Source of the DNA: Fluviibacter sp964498255 | Lineage (GTDB): Bacteria; Pseudomonadota; Gammaproteobacteria; Burkholderiales; Rhodocyclaceae | NCBI GenBank assembly: GCA_964498255.1 | Contig: CAZCGW010000011.1 | Coordinates: forward strand, 1-61,865 | Length of the DNA stretch: 61,865 bases | Direction of reading: 5' to 3' | Shown: in pieces, positions 61,680-61,865 of the stretch | Numbering within the stretch: the first letter of the stretch is position 1 | Layout of the letters: every line of letters starts with the position of its first letter | Position numbers and translations under genes: made by a program | The notes under the pieces: model-generated | The model's input: the letters and a program-made list of their open reading frames with translations, nothing else | Databases searched by the model: none | What the model was told of the DNA's origin: nothing

Positions 61680-61832
61680 ATGCTTTTCCCTTCTAAGACG
61701 CTCACGGCATTTGCCCTCTTTGCCGCTGCTTCCTCTACCTTTGCTCAAGCCCAGCCATTGCCGGTACTCGACCCTGGAACGACACGGCTCTATTTCTACG
61801 GAGGAGATAAAGAAGTGGCCGGGCAAATTTGA
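61680..61832 (+). CDS. Signal-peptide-bearing short ORF, possibly frameshifted
   Basis: A 50-codon frame with a clean signal peptide (about 1-24, AAASSTFAQA). Only about 26 residues follow before TGA. The +1 frame is open from about 61798 to the window edge (TEEIKKWPGKFEQGDKWKDLL), so this may be the start of a longer secreted protein with a frameshift near 61790-61810. No family recognised. Confidence 0.4.
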   Translation: MLFPSKTLTAFALFAAASSTFAQAQPLPVLDPGTTRLYFYGGDKEVAGQI

Positions 61833-61865
61833 ACAGGGCGATAAGTGGAAAGATCTGCTAATTTG

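Overview
This window looks like chromosomal DNA from a betaproteobacterium. The evidence is gene content and order: nusB-thiL-pgpA-pncC, metX-metW, an iron-oxidiser-type gshA beside a partial PTS (EIIA-Man, HPr, EI), glcDEF, torF-glnK-amtB, rlpA-rodA-mrdA-mreDCB, a proteobacterial ABC-F of the YbiT type, and ThrH. Genus cannot be fixed from sequence alone. Most of the window (1-57.6 kb) is densely packed housekeeping DNA, with many ATGA or TGATG stop/start overlaps. The last 4 kb is looser and accessory-like.

Layout, left half. 1-1.2 kb: 5' part of argS (minus). 1.3-5.5 kb: ubiB, a sodium:solute symporter with a His-rich tail, and a VanZ-like membrane protein. 5.5-8.7 kb: thioredoxin-like ferredoxin, alpha/beta hydrolase, cutA and dsbD. 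8.7-13.5 kb: riboflavin genes ribE, ribBX (its GTP cyclohydrolase II half is degenerate) and ribH, running into nusB, thiL, pgpA and pncC. 13.5-16.2 kb: purT and a patatin-like lipoprotein. 16.2-24.7 kb (minus): lipA-lipB-ybeD and the rod-shape cluster rlpA-rodA-mrdA-mreD-mreC-mreB. 25-28.2 kb: gatCAB, closed by a bidirectional terminator. 28.2-37.6 kb (minus): pyrE, glcFED, ppc, a GcvA-like LysR regulator and a tartronate-semialdehyde reductase. This group reads as a C2 (glycolate/glyoxylate) assimilation module. The glcD and ppc promoters share one architecture.

Layout, right half. 37.7-39.6 kb: xthA and an ElaB-YqjE-YqjK envelope module. 39.6-48.3 kb (minus): one co-directional run, gshA-apbE-EIIA-HPr-EI-metX-metW-ampG-SMUG. 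48.4-52.8 kb: ybiT, an unknown coiled-coil secreted protein (minus), thrH, purU and a DUF2721 gene. 52.8-55.5 kb (minus): torF-glnK-amtB behind a clear sigma-54 element with NtrC-like palindromes upstream. 55.9-57.9 kb: ubiK, comM and a small lipoprotein.

The accessory-like end (57.9-61.9 kb) holds a decayed outer-membrane transporter gene, a WYL-domain regulator, a self-inhibited class II Fic protein preceded by GGACA repeats, tRNA-Arg(CCG) with a hairpin-rich 5' leader, about 450 bp of hairpin-rich non-coding DNA, a small Xre-type regulator and the start of a secreted protein. No CRISPR array, transposase, integrase or recognisable phage structural gene was seen. I found no complete novel system. 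The best leads are the shared glcD/ppc promoter architecture, the hairpin cluster around tRNA-Arg, and the Fic gene with its repeats.
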